NCBI GenBank assembly: GCA_016713175.1
Contig: JADJPQ010000007.1
Span: 310,001-374,000, forward strand
Length of the DNA stretch: 64,000 nucleotides
Reading direction: 5' to 3'
DNA from: Planctomycetota bacterium
GTDB taxonomy: Bacteria > Planctomycetota > UBA1135 > UBA2386
Under the pieces are notes generated by a model. It made no database searches, had not been told where the DNA came from, and saw nothing but the letters and a program-made list of their open reading frames with translations. Position numbers and translations under genes: made by a program. Positions 53,796-63,156 of the stretch are shown here, piece by piece. The stretch's first letter is position 1; each line of letters starts with the position of its first letter.

Positions 53796-54601
53796 ACCGT
53801 GGCGACGCGCTGCGCCCGTTCGTCGTTGCGGCGGAAGAACTGGCGCGCGCGGCGGGGACACTGCTGCTGCAGTTCCGGGTGCGGCCCGAGCTGCGCGCCG
53901 AGAGCAAGGGTCGGCGGCGCGAACTGGTGACGCAGGCCGATCGCGAGGCCGAACGGATCATCGTCGGCGGCCTGCAGGCGCGGTTTCCCGGCCATGGTGT
54001 GCTCGCCGAGGAAGGTGTGCTGACGCAGGCCGGTGTCGCCAGCACCAGTTCGGAGTGGCTGTGGATCGTGGATCCGCTGGATGGCACGACCAACTTCGTG
54101 CACGGGCTGCCCAACTTCGCGGTGTCGATCGCGTTGGCGCATCGCGGCGTGCCGGTCGTCGGTGTCGTGCATGCGCCGGCACTCGGCGACACGTGGGTCG
54201 CGGCGGCTGGGCTCGGCGCGTTCCGCAACGGTGCGGCGGTGTCGGTGTCGGCGACGGGCGAAGTGGCGGATGCGCTGCTGGCGACCGGGTTTTCCTACAA
54301 TCGCAACGAACCGGGGCGCGATGACAACAGCCAGCGACTGGCGCGGGTGCTGCCGCAATGCCGGGATCTGCGGCGGTTCGGTTCGGCGGCGCTGGACCTG
54401 TGCATGGTCGGCGGCGGCCTGTTCGATGGCTATTGGGAGCTGTATCTGGCGCCCTATGACGTTGCGGCGGGCGCGGTCGTGGTGCAGCAGGCCGGTGGCG
54501 TGGTCAGCGATCTGCGCGGCGGCGCCGATTGGCTGCATGGCGGCAGCATCGTTGCCGCCAATGCCAGCCTGCACACCGCGTTGCGTCTGGCGCTGCAATG
54601 A
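53792..54601 (+). CDS. Inositol-monophosphatase family phosphatase
   Basis: A 269-residue member of the Li-sensitive phosphatase family, starting at GTG 53792. Metal site: AEEG (Glu near 72), IVDPLDGTTNF (the signature DPLDGTTNF near 90), and the second motif YDVAAGAVVVQQAGG near 222. Length and order are those of SuhB-type inositol monophosphatases. Substrate could be inositol phosphate, a sugar phosphate or PAP; the sequence does not decide. Coupled to the PBP4 gene, a pairing with no obvious metabolic reason. Confidence 0.88.
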   Translation: MNRGDALRPFVVAAEELARAAGTLLLQFRVRPELRAESKGRRRELVTQADREAERIIVGGLQARFPGHGVLAEEGVLTQAGVASTSSEWLWIVDPLDGTTNFVHGLPNFAVSIALAHRGVPVVGVVHAPALGDTWVAAAGLGAFRNGAAVSVSATGEVADALLATGFSYNRNEPGRDDNSQRLARVLPQCRDLRRFGSAALDLCMVGGGLFDGYWELYLAPYDVAAGAVVVQQAGGVVSDLRGGADWLHGGSIVAANASLHTALRLALQ

Positions 54602-54623
54602 TCCTGCCCGCTACGGCAGGATC
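54600..54623. terminator. Perfect hairpin between convergent genes
   Basis: GATCCTGCC (54600-54608) pairs perfectly with GGCAGGATC (54615-54623) around a 6-nt loop, right after the stop of the plus-strand phosphatase gene and over the last codons of the convergent secreted-protein gene. No T-run. Likely a shared bidirectional terminator or mRNA 3'-end stabiliser. Confidence 0.65.
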
Positions 54624-55669
54624 GTGAAGTCGATGCCGTTGCTGAACGACCAGCCCAACGGGTTGTGGTAGCCGTTCGAAGGATCCGCCGCCGCCTGCGC
54701 AAACAGCTGCACGCCGAGCAGGTTGGCATCATTGGGCACTGGCACGGCGAACTGGATTCCCTGAGCGACGAACGACGTGTCGCTCGAGGTCAGCAGCCAG
54801 CAGCCAGGCGCTCCGAGCGCCGTCAGGTCGTAGGGCAGCGCCCCGTGGGCCCAACTCGTCCGCCCCAATCCGAGCGCCAGGAACCCGAAGTCCGAACGGA
54901 ACAGGTCGAAGACGAACGGCCGACCGAGCCGCGGGAAACCGGCGCGCAGGCCCACGGTGTCGCAGCGATCACCGTAAGCGGCCGGCGAGTTCGCCAGCAG
55001 CGTGCCGACGAAGGTCACCTGATCGAAGTCGATGCCGCCGGGATGACGCGTGGTGACGATGTCCAGGCGCGGCACGACCAGCTCGGTGTTCAGCGGTGAC
55101 GTCGCGTCGAACATCGTCGACACCAACGGCGTCCAGATCGTCGCGCCGGCGGCGCGGAAGTCGGCCACGATCGTCCAGGTGGTCGGATTGCCCGGGTTGG
55201 TCCCTCGCCGGACCCGAAGTTCGCCGGCCGACAGCGCGATCGGCAGTCGCAGCGAGTTCTGCGCGACGGTGACCGTTCCGGTGGCATCCTCGTACGAGAT
55301 GTGGGCGATGGCATCCTGGATCGGCCAGGCCTGGATGCTGGTCAACAGGCGGATCTGGATCTCGCTGGTCGGCCCGAGCGCGTCGGCGTCGCGGACCGTC
55401 AGGCCGAAGGAGCCTTGGCCCATGCGGTTCGAGAACGGCACGACGACCTCGTAGTCCCCGACGAAACCGTGCGTGGCGTGAACGGACGAACTCCAGTAAC
55501 CCGGGTAGGCCATGTGCAGCGCGCCGTTGGACACGCTGATGCCCCAGAGGTCTTCCTGATACCAGCGCGCCGGATCGAGCGCCGTTCCATCGAAGGCGTC
55601 GTATGTTTGCTGCGCCAGCGCCACCGTGGCGAGACCACCGCCGATCAGAAACGTCAGAACGGGATTCAT
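54611..55669 (-). CDS. Secreted jelly-roll-like protein with shared C-terminal domain
   Basis: The product is 352 residues. Start at ATG 55669 is supported by an AGGAGG ribosome site four bases upstream and by a signal peptide (MNPVLTFLIGGGLATVALAQ). Residues about 20-225 resemble a concanavalin-like jelly roll: YDAFDGTALDPARWYQ, NGALHMAYPGYW, FVGDYEVVVPF, LTVRDADAL. The C-terminal domain is a clear example of the family: YGDRC with Cys 1, LTALGAPGC with Cys 2, VPVPNDANLLGVQLFAQ, and NPLGWSFSNGIDFTILP. Probably an extracellular carbohydrate-binding or structural protein; no catalytic residue is apparent. Confidence 0.8.
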   Translation of the reverse strand: MNPVLTFLIGGGLATVALAQQTYDAFDGTALDPARWYQEDLWGISVSNGALHMAYPGYWSSSVHATHGFVGDYEVVVPFSNRMGQGSFGLTVRDADALGPTSEIQIRLLTSIQAWPIQDAIAHISYEDATGTVTVAQNSLRLPIALSAGELRVRRGTNPGNPTTWTIVADFRAAGATIWTPLVSTMFDATSPLNTELVVPRLDIVTTRHPGGIDFDQVTFVGTLLANSPAAYGDRCDTVGLRAGFPRLGRPFVFDLFRSDFGFLALGLGRTSWAHGALPYDLTALGAPGCWLLTSSDTSFVAQGIQFAVPVPNDANLLGVQLFAQAAADPSNGYHNPLGWSFSNGIDFTILP

Positions 55670-56070
55670 GCTGCCTCCTGGGACGAGAACCACCCGGCGC
55701 CGATCGTCGGCGCGGTCAGGCGCCGTTCGTAAGCCTGCGTTCGGAACGCCGCAACCAAGCACTGTGGCCCAGCGCCGCTCGGCGTCCGCGCGGCTCGATC
55801 CGCGGCCGCGAGTCGACGCTGCAGAAGCGGAACGGCAACCACAGACCGCGCCGCGCGAACGGCGCGGTCGGATCCGGTGTCGGCGGCTGGTCCCCAGGAT
55901 GGCGCCGGAACTGCTGTTCGATCCGCACTTCGTAACTCAGGTGCGTCGCCCCGATTCGGCGGGGACGGTCGTCACCGAGGCGTGCGGAGGCTGCTGCAGA
56001 ACATCGACTGCGGCCGGACTGCGCACGTCGGCCCGCACCGCCCGGCGTGCGGCTGCCCTACGATGCGTGG
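55670..56070. other. Intergenic region between divergent secreted-protein genes
   Basis: This 401-bp gap holds the ribosome site of the left gene at 55673-55678. A 70-codon minus-strand ORF at 55716-55928 is Arg/Pro-rich and not convincingly coding. No promoter or repeat could be assigned. Confidence 0.4.
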
Positions 56071-57235
56071 ATGCTCCATCGTGCATGCTGGCGTGTGGCG
56101 GTCGTGGGTTCGTTCCTGGCGGTTGCCGGGGCGCAGCAGACATGGGTCGTCGATGCCGGCTACCAGGGCAACCTGCGAACCTTGCAGGAAGCCGTCAACC
56201 TGGCCAGCGACGGCGACATCATCCTGATCCGCTACGCTTCGGGCCTGCCGATCGATTGGACGCTGACGCTGAACAAGTCGGTCGCGATCGTCGGCGACAA
56301 CGGCAATCCGCGCGCCGGTGTGGTCGGGAACCTGACGATCCAGGGCTTGCAGGCGCACCAGCGGGTGGTGCTGCGTTCGCTCGAGCCGGACCCCAACAAT
56401 GGAACCGGCACGGCGCAACTGACGATCCAGAACTGCCAGGGCGAGGTGGTGCTGGACGACGTTCGGCTCAGCAGTGAGACTGCGTTCTCGGGCAGTCTGG
56501 GCACCGGCCTGACGGTCCAGAACAGTGCACATGTGGCGCTGCATCGCAGTTCGGTGATTGGCGGTCCGGCGGTCGCGGTGGGTGGTTCGGCGTTGACGCT
56601 CACGGACACCAGCGTGGCGGGGCGCACCGGCGCGCGGTTCCTCGGCAGTTCGTTCCCGGGCATCGAAGCCACGGGCAGCCGACTGTGGGTCAGCGGCGGT
56701 GCGATCCGCGGTGGCGGTGGCATCGATGTCTGGGCGGGGCCATCGCGGCCTGGACTGATCCTGCGCGGCAGCGCGGCGCAGGTGGCTGGTACGGTGTTGG
56801 ATGGCGGATCGTTCCTGCGGCCGGAGGCGGCGGTAGACCTCGATGCGGCGTCGAACCTGGTGCACGACGCGGCGACGACGATCGTCACGTGGATCTCCGG
56901 TTCGACGGCGAACGTCGCGGCGGCGGAGACGGGCCGGATCAGCGGTGGGCTGGCCGCGGCGAGTCAGCCGGCGGTGTTCTCGATCGATGCGGCGGCGGGG
57001 ACGTTCGCGCTGCTGCTGTTGTCGCTGCCGGGGCCGGAGGTGATGACGCCGTTCGGTTCCGGGGTGGTTGTATGTGCCGACGGCGGTCGTCCTGGGCGCT
57101 GGCTCGGTGCCGGTATCGGCTACCGTGACATTGCCGCCGGTCGCTCCACGGGGCATCGCGATCGCGGTGCAGGGGCTGATTCTCGAGCAAGGAGTGTTGC
57201 GCTGGTCGGCGCCGCTATCGTCTGCGGTCCGGTAG
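56071..57235 (+). pseudogene. Secreted beta-helix protein with a frameshift near its C-terminus
   Basis: Start at ATG 56071 gives a signal peptide (MLHRACWRVAVVGSFLAVAGA). QTWVVDAGYQGNLRTLQEAV and DGDIILIRY begin a right-handed beta-helix, and rungs such as TIQGLQAHQRVVLRSL follow to about residue 320. In the starting frame the end turns into unrelated Arg-rich sequence and stops at 57321. In the frame one base over, the family ending appears: WLYVPTAVVLGAG, VSATVTLPPVAP, IAIAVQGLILEQGVLRW, stop at 57233-57235. Dropping one G from GGGG (57061-57064) joins the two. It is a paralogue of 50075-51346. Either a real frameshift or a sequence error. Confidence 0.65.
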
Positions 57236-57334
57236 CAAGCCAGGATGGGCGCGGCATGATCGAAGTGCCGGTCGACGTGGCGGCGGGCGGCTACGCCTGG
57301 TTCGTGTTCGCGGACCGGTAGTGTCGTCAACCGG

Positions 57335-57394
57335 CCGCCGACCACGCCGAGCGCACCGGTGGTCGGCGGTATGGCGGCAGCCGGAGCTGCCGCC
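57335..57394. terminator. Two tandem perfect hairpins between convergent genes
   Basis: CCGCCGACCAC (57335-57345) pairs with GTGGTCGGCGG (57359-57369): an 11-bp stem with a 13-nt loop. GGCGGCAGC (57373-57381) pairs with GCTGCCGCC (57386-57394): 9 bp with a CGGA tetraloop. They sit between the convergent beta-helix and matrixin genes. No T-run follows. Likely bidirectional termination or 3'-end protection. Confidence 0.65.
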
Positions 57395-57399
57395 GCGAC

Positions 57400-60300
57400 T
57401 CACAGCAACCCGAGCACGAGCTTCAGCGCGTTGGTCGAGTGCAACACCGGGTTGCCGCCGCCATCCAGACCGAGCGTGACCGCCTGCGTGTAGAGCGCGG
57501 CGCCCATCCAGCCGCCGGCGTCAGGCGAACTGCCCAGAGGCAACGGGAGGCCAACGCTGGTCCACGGGTTGGGTGGCGCCACGACGAGATCGATCGAGGT
57601 CGGCACCAGGATGCTCTGCAAGCACCCCGGCGGCGCCAACGGCAGCGGTACGCCGGGCGTCAGCGGGCCGAAATCGATCAGCAGCGTGGCCAGCAACGTG
57701 CCAGCCGGCAGGTTCGCGACCGTGTGGGTCAGCACGAACGGCGCGGGTACACCGAGTACCGGTCGGATGCTCGGAAGCAGGGTCATGCCGGCCTGGGTGC
57801 CCTCGGCCACGGTCGAGAACGGCGTCTCGTTGGACAGATCGCGGCCACCCGGATCGACTGCCGGCACCGTCAGGGTGCCGCCGCGGCTGAACCCGGTGAT
57901 CGCGAAGTTGCCCTGCACGCCGTTCATCGAACCCCAGCGCATCTCCAGACTGCCGTTCTCGAACAGCGCGCACTGGAACGTGTTCACGCTGGCACCGGCT
58001 GCCGCGACATTGAATTCGCCGACGTCGAGCCAGGTCACGTAGGTGACACGGTTGCCGACGCCGCCGCTGCTGTCGGTGTTGACGTACATCCCCGAGGCAG
58101 GGTGGGTCGTGGTGTTGCGACCGGCGTGCAGGTCCTTCCAGACCATGCAGACGCGGGCCATCGAGTTGAAGAACTCCGCCATCGACGGCGACAGGTCCGT
58201 GCTGGTGTTGGCGCCCAGCCAGACGAAGCCGTTCGTGCAGCACGAGAACTGGCTCGTCGCGCCGCCAGGGAAGGCGAACACGAAGCCCGGGATCTCGGCG
58301 ATCGTGACATCGTCGCCGACACTGTCCGGTCCGGCACCGAGTGCCGTCGGCGACAGGTCGACGGGATTGGTGCCGCCCAGGACCGTGTACGCGGTGGGCG
58401 TCGCCGGGTTGTTCGGGATGCACGTCAGGCTCCTGCCGCCACGCAGGTCGAACGCGTCGCCGATGAAGTTCCACTGCTGGTAGAACGACTGCGCCTGGCC
58501 ACCGCAGGCCGCGCCCTGCCATTCGACCCAGCTGCCTTGTGGGTTCGAGTAGCCGCCGGGGCCGGCGAAATCGATCTGCACGACCGCGGCGAAATCGCTG
58601 AGCGTGCCCGGACCGGCGATCGTGCCGGCGTTGCGGCGGGCCCGGTGCGTGGCGGCTGGGGCGGCCGACGTCGCCGACGCCGCGATTCCGGTGGCAGGCG
58701 AAGGTGCCGTCGGGAACGTCAGTTCGATCAGCAGGTCGCTGCCGAGCGTCGGATCGTAGGTGAACGCGGCGCCCATCGACACCAGGTCGAGGTCGGCCTG
58801 CGGCTCGTTGGTCCACGTGCCGGCGATCGGCAACATCGCGATGTTGCCGGTGCCGAGCGGACCCATCAGCCCGCGGTTGGCGGCGTAGGTGGTCGACATC
58901 GCCGCGTAGTCGACGGCAGCCGTGCCGAGTTGCACGTTGGCGGCACTGAACACCTGGCCCCCCGGATTGCGGATGCCGTCGGCGCCGCGCAGACGCAGGC
59001 GGTTGATCGTGATCGGGCCGGTCACGCCGGCGTTGGTGAAGTGCGTCGTGTCATAGATGAACTGCACGACGCCGGGCGTCGTGCGCCAGATGGCCGTCGT
59101 GGTCCCGGCATTGAACGTGTTCATCGTGTCGGGGAGGGTCATCCGCGAGCCGTAGCCCTGGTACGGGATCGGGTAGTCCTCGACTTCGCCGTACTGCGCG
59201 GCACCGCGGTCCAGGACCAGCAGCGGGTCGCGACCGACGACATTGCGCGCGATCTGTGCGACATCCTCGCGATAGTCGAGGCGGAACCGGCAGTAGCCGC
59301 CAGGCACCGCGCCGATCGGGGCGGCGACCGGGATGACCGCGACGCGCACCCAGGGGGCGGCCAATGGACCGGCAATGCCGGCGACGACGGCGAACCCACC
59401 GGCGCCGGCGCCGATCGCGTGTTCGCCCGGGTCGAGCCAATCGCCGTCATTGTTCCAGTCGAACCAGGCGTTCAAGTACACCTCGGCCGCACCCCCGTAG
59501 GGGTGCGAGGCACCCTGCACGTCGACACCGGCGTTGATCGTCACGGTGACCGGTACCGCGGCGCCACCGGGCACGAAGGCGGCGCCGAACGCCACGCCGT
59601 CGTCGAAGTTGTCCAGGTTGGGCACGCGAGCCTCGCATTCGAGCGGACTGTCGTCGATGCGCGGACCCAGCCACTCGTATTGGTAGCGCGGCAGCAGGCT
59701 CGACGTGATGCCGAACAGGTGCTCGGCGCCGTGGCGCGGCACGAACAACTGCAGGTTGTTGAGCATGCGCCCGGCGAACAGGCTGTGCACCAGGCTCGGA
59801 TAGGGCGGCGGCGCGTCACCGAGATCGGGGGTGTAGAGGAAGTTGATCGCGTCGAGGTCGATCTGGTGCAGCAGGTGGTTGCTGGCAGCGGTGTTGTCGT
59901 AGCCCGCTTGCATGATCGGCCCGGCGGGGTTCGCGGCCCCGTTGCCGCTGTGGCCGAGGCCCAGGAAGTGGCCCATCTCGTGCAGGGCGACCGTCTGCAG
60001 ATCATTGGTGCCGGCAGCCGGTACCGCGCCGTGGGCGTTGATGCTCCACGCCAGGCCGTCGTTGAAGACGATGTCCGACTCGAGGATCACGCCCGAAACG
60101 TTGTCGAAGAACAGGCCCGTGACCGCCAGCGTACCGGCGTCGAAGCCGCCGCGGCCGTTCAACGGCGTGTCGACGACGCCGTTGCCGCCGTCGTTGATGT
60201 CGACGCCGGCGATCACGTCGTCGCCGCCCGGAATGGAATCGCGACGGCCGTTGCCGCCCGCCGACACCACCAGCGCGTTGGCCACCACGGCGCCACCGAG

Positions 60301-60903
60301 AACGAGCCCGGCCGCATAGACGTCGTCGCCAGCCTGGTTGTTGAGCACCGTGTCGACGGTGCCGTTGCCGCCGTCGACGATGTTGTTGCCGACGATCATG
60401 TCGTCGCCGGTCGGCTGCGTGTTCAGCACGCCGTTGACGCCCGGCACGATCACGTTGGCGCCGGCGACGACGACGCCGCCGAAGACGAGACCAGGGGCGT
60501 AGCGGTCATCACCGCCAGCAGCGCTGAACCCGAGCACGTTGTGACCATCGAGGGCCAGGCGGCCATGGGTCGCCGCCGGCGCGGCACCCTGGTCGACGAA
60601 CTCGATCACCGCTGGCGCGGCGCCGGCCCAGGTGGCGAAGGCCGCGGCGAACTCGGCGTTGACCGCTGCGGCGGCGAGTCCGAGGCCTGCCGGCACCGAG
60701 CCAAGGCTCCACGGCACGCGGCAGTCGGCGAACTCGCGCAGGTCCCAATGCACGGTGGGGCCGGGCGTCGCGAGCGTGCGCGTCAGCACATAGTCGACGG
60801 CGTTCTGCGGCGCGGCGTGGAAGACGCGCGGTTGTTGGGCGGTGGCGTTCGTCGCGATCAGCATCGCGATGCCCGCGGCCAGGACGGTGGCGTTGGCGTT
60901 CAT
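57400..60903 (-). CDS. Large secreted matrixin-type zinc metalloprotease
   Basis: About 1167 residues from ATG 60903, which has GGAG 7 nt upstream; GTG 60924 would add 7 residues and overlap the neighbour's stop. Signal peptide (AAGIAMLIATNATA). The zinc site HEMGHFLGLGH at about 305-316 is the matrixin HExxHxxGxxH pattern, followed by a Met-turn-like IMQAG. Before it lie repeats with GDD and DGGNG turns (GDDMIVGNNIVDGGNGTVDT, GDDVIAGVDINDGGNGVVDT) that may bind calcium. After it come a FDWNNDGDW strand and the GEVEDYP motif of GEVED domains, then a C-terminal domain with one Cys (PPGCLQSIL) and STNALKLVLG. Probably a surface or released protease. Confidence 0.85.
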   Translation of the reverse strand: MNANATVLAAGIAMLIATNATAQQPRVFHAAPQNAVDYVLTRTLATPGPTVHWDLREFADCRVPWSLGSVPAGLGLAAAAVNAEFAAAFATWAGAAPAVIEFVDQGAAPAATHGRLALDGHNVLGFSAAGGDDRYAPGLVFGGVVVAGANVIVPGVNGVLNTQPTGDDMIVGNNIVDGGNGTVDTVLNNQAGDDVYAAGLVLGGAVVANALVVSAGGNGRRDSIPGGDDVIAGVDINDGGNGVVDTPLNGRGGFDAGTLAVTGLFFDNVSGVILESDIVFNDGLAWSINAHGAVPAAGTNDLQTVALHEMGHFLGLGHSGNGAANPAGPIMQAGYDNTAASNHLLHQIDLDAINFLYTPDLGDAPPPYPSLVHSLFAGRMLNNLQLFVPRHGAEHLFGITSSLLPRYQYEWLGPRIDDSPLECEARVPNLDNFDDGVAFGAAFVPGGAAVPVTVTINAGVDVQGASHPYGGAAEVYLNAWFDWNNDGDWLDPGEHAIGAGAGGFAVVAGIAGPLAAPWVRVAVIPVAAPIGAVPGGYCRFRLDYREDVAQIARNVVGRDPLLVLDRGAAQYGEVEDYPIPYQGYGSRMTLPDTMNTFNAGTTTAIWRTTPGVVQFIYDTTHFTNAGVTGPITINRLRLRGADGIRNPGGQVFSAANVQLGTAAVDYAAMSTTYAANRGLMGPLGTGNIAMLPIAGTWTNEPQADLDLVSMGAAFTYDPTLGSDLLIELTFPTAPSPATGIAASATSAAPAATHRARRNAGTIAGPGTLSDFAAVVQIDFAGPGGYSNPQGSWVEWQGAACGGQAQSFYQQWNFIGDAFDLRGGRSLTCIPNNPATPTAYTVLGGTNPVDLSPTALGAGPDSVGDDVTIAEIPGFVFAFPGGATSQFSCCTNGFVWLGANTSTDLSPSMAEFFNSMARVCMVWKDLHAGRNTTTHPASGMYVNTDSSGGVGNRVTYVTWLDVGEFNVAAAGASVNTFQCALFENGSLEMRWGSMNGVQGNFAITGFSRGGTLTVPAVDPGGRDLSNETPFSTVAEGTQAGMTLLPSIRPVLGVPAPFVLTHTVANLPAGTLLATLLIDFGPLTPGVPLPLAPPGCLQSILVPTSIDLVVAPPNPWTSVGLPLPLGSSPDAGGWMGAALYTQAVTLGLDGGGNPVLHSTNALKLVLGLL

Positions 60904-60920
60904 GGCTTGGCTCCGCGGGT

Positions 60921-61439
60921 TCACTTGGACCTGCCAGCGCGCTGCAGCAGGCGCGTGTTGGCCTGGGTCACCGCCGTCGCGGTGAGCCGCCTGGCGGTGT
61001 TCTCATAGGTGTCGGAGCCGGCCGGTGCCGCCAGCTTGCCGTGTTCGAGGGCGACGACCGGGAACTCGCCCTGCACGTAGTCCGGCCGCAGGAAGAGCAG
61101 CACGTTCTCCCCGGGCCCGAACGTCGGTTGGCCGATGACGGCCATCGTGATGTTGCCGACAGTGCCGCCGAGCAAGCGCAGTTCGAGCGTCGGCTGCGGC
61201 AGTTCGCCCTTGAGCACGTTGACGAGGCGCAGACTGACGTGGGTGTGGATCTGGGTGCGCGTCGCGTTCCATTCGGAGCGCACGGCCCCGACGGTGCCTT
61301 CGAGGATCACCCCGGAGCGACGGATCAGCGTGTCGAGATCGGGGGCTTGCGCCATGGCGAGCGTGCTCAGCAGCAGGCCCATCGGCGCGAGGAGGGAACG
61401 GCTGGCGCAGGGGCGCCCAGCGGTGGCATGGTGGTTCAT
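60921..61439 (-). CDS. Small exported protein paired with the matrixin gene
   Basis: A 172-residue protein from ATG 61439; the frame upstream is not coding. Signal peptide (SLLAPMGLLLSTLAMAQA). The mature part has the pattern RRSGVILEGTVGAVRSEW, THVSLRLVNVLKGELPQPTLEL, LLGGTVGNITMAVIGQPTF, and GENVLLFLRP. I recall similar small beta-rich proteins beside matrixin genes in other genomes, but the function is unknown. Its stop lies inside the leader of the protease gene, so the two are probably co-expressed. It might be a propeptide-like inhibitor or chaperone of the protease (speculation). Confidence 0.7.
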   Translation of the reverse strand: MNHHATAGRPCASRSLLAPMGLLLSTLAMAQAPDLDTLIRRSGVILEGTVGAVRSEWNATRTQIHTHVSLRLVNVLKGELPQPTLELRLLGGTVGNITMAVIGQPTFGPGENVLLFLRPDYVQGEFPVVALEHGKLAAPAGSDTYENTARRLTATAVTQANTRLLQRAGRSK

Positions 61440-61722
61440 GGTGGTGGTGATGACCGGGACACGGCCCCGATGGCGACGCGCTACGACAGGGGTCGCCGCA
61501 TCGGAACCGACGCCATCCACGGCGCAGAGAGCGACCGAGCTGTGCAGGGCAAATCGCTTTTCGTGGCGCCTTTCCTGCCGGGCGCGGTGTCGCACCGGGT
61601 CGTCCGGGACGAGCAAGGTCGGACGCGGCGGCGTCGCCAACGACCCGCTCGAGGCTGCGCGAGGATTTCGCAGATCCGATGCAACCGGAGAGCAGTTCCG
61701 CTCCACAGAAGCCATGCGAGCG

Positions 61723-61761
61723 AAATCCATGTTTGGATTTTGTAAGGGTCCTCGGTAGGAT
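61723..61761 (+). promoter_or_regulatory. Candidate recA promoter with overlapping inverted repeat
   Basis: AAATCC (61723-61728) and GGATTT (61735-61740) form a perfect inverted repeat around ATGTTT. TTGGAT (61733-61738) and TAGGAT (61756-61761), 17 nt apart, resemble -35 and -10 elements, so the palindrome would cover the -35. This is where an SOS repressor would bind. The sequence does not match the E. coli or Bacillus LexA box, so the assignment is tentative. Confidence 0.4.
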
Positions 61762-61800
61762 CCCCCGCAAGCACTCGACAACCGTTCCAAGAGTCCCATG

Positions 61801-61805
61801 GGAGG
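61801..61805 (+). promoter_or_regulatory. Shine-Dalgarno site of recA
   Basis: GGAGG lies 6 nt before the ATG at 61812. It fixes the start upstream of the KPEVV repeats, so the unusual N-terminus should be translated. Confidence 0.7.
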
Positions 61806-61811
61806 GACGCC

Positions 61812-63074
<1,263 letters not shown>

Positions 63075-63156
63075 CGCCCAGACGTTCGAGCCTCGGGGCG
63101 AGCCAGACGCGCGGCGTTTGCAGCCGCCGCGCCGCCGGCTACCTTCTTCGCCCCGA

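Larger units (their letters stand above)
61440..61811. other. Intergenic region upstream of recA
   Basis: A 372-bp gap between divergent genes. The right-hand part holds the recA promoter and palindrome described separately. The rest shows short plus and minus ORFs that look like chance reading in GC-rich DNA. Confidence 0.5.

Noticed and set aside
51933..53861. The 642-codon minus-strand ORF that includes the antitoxin
   Set aside because: Only its last 99 codons look coding; the rest is the shadow of the plus-strand PBP4 gene.
55716..55928. A 70-codon minus-strand ORF between divergent genes
   Set aside because: Arg/Pro-rich, no ribosome site, no recognisable feature; indistinguishable from chance ORFs.
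57236..57321. Frame-0 tail of the beta-helix ORF ending at 57321 as a real C-terminus
   Set aside because: The sequence after about 57064 in that frame is Arg-rich and unlike the family, whereas the next frame gives the expected family ending at 57235.
57439..61008. A 1189-codon plus-strand ORF opposite the matrixin gene
   Set aside because: Antisense shadow: His/Arg/Gly-rich low-complexity translation, while the minus strand shows a signal peptide, zinc site and GEVED motif.
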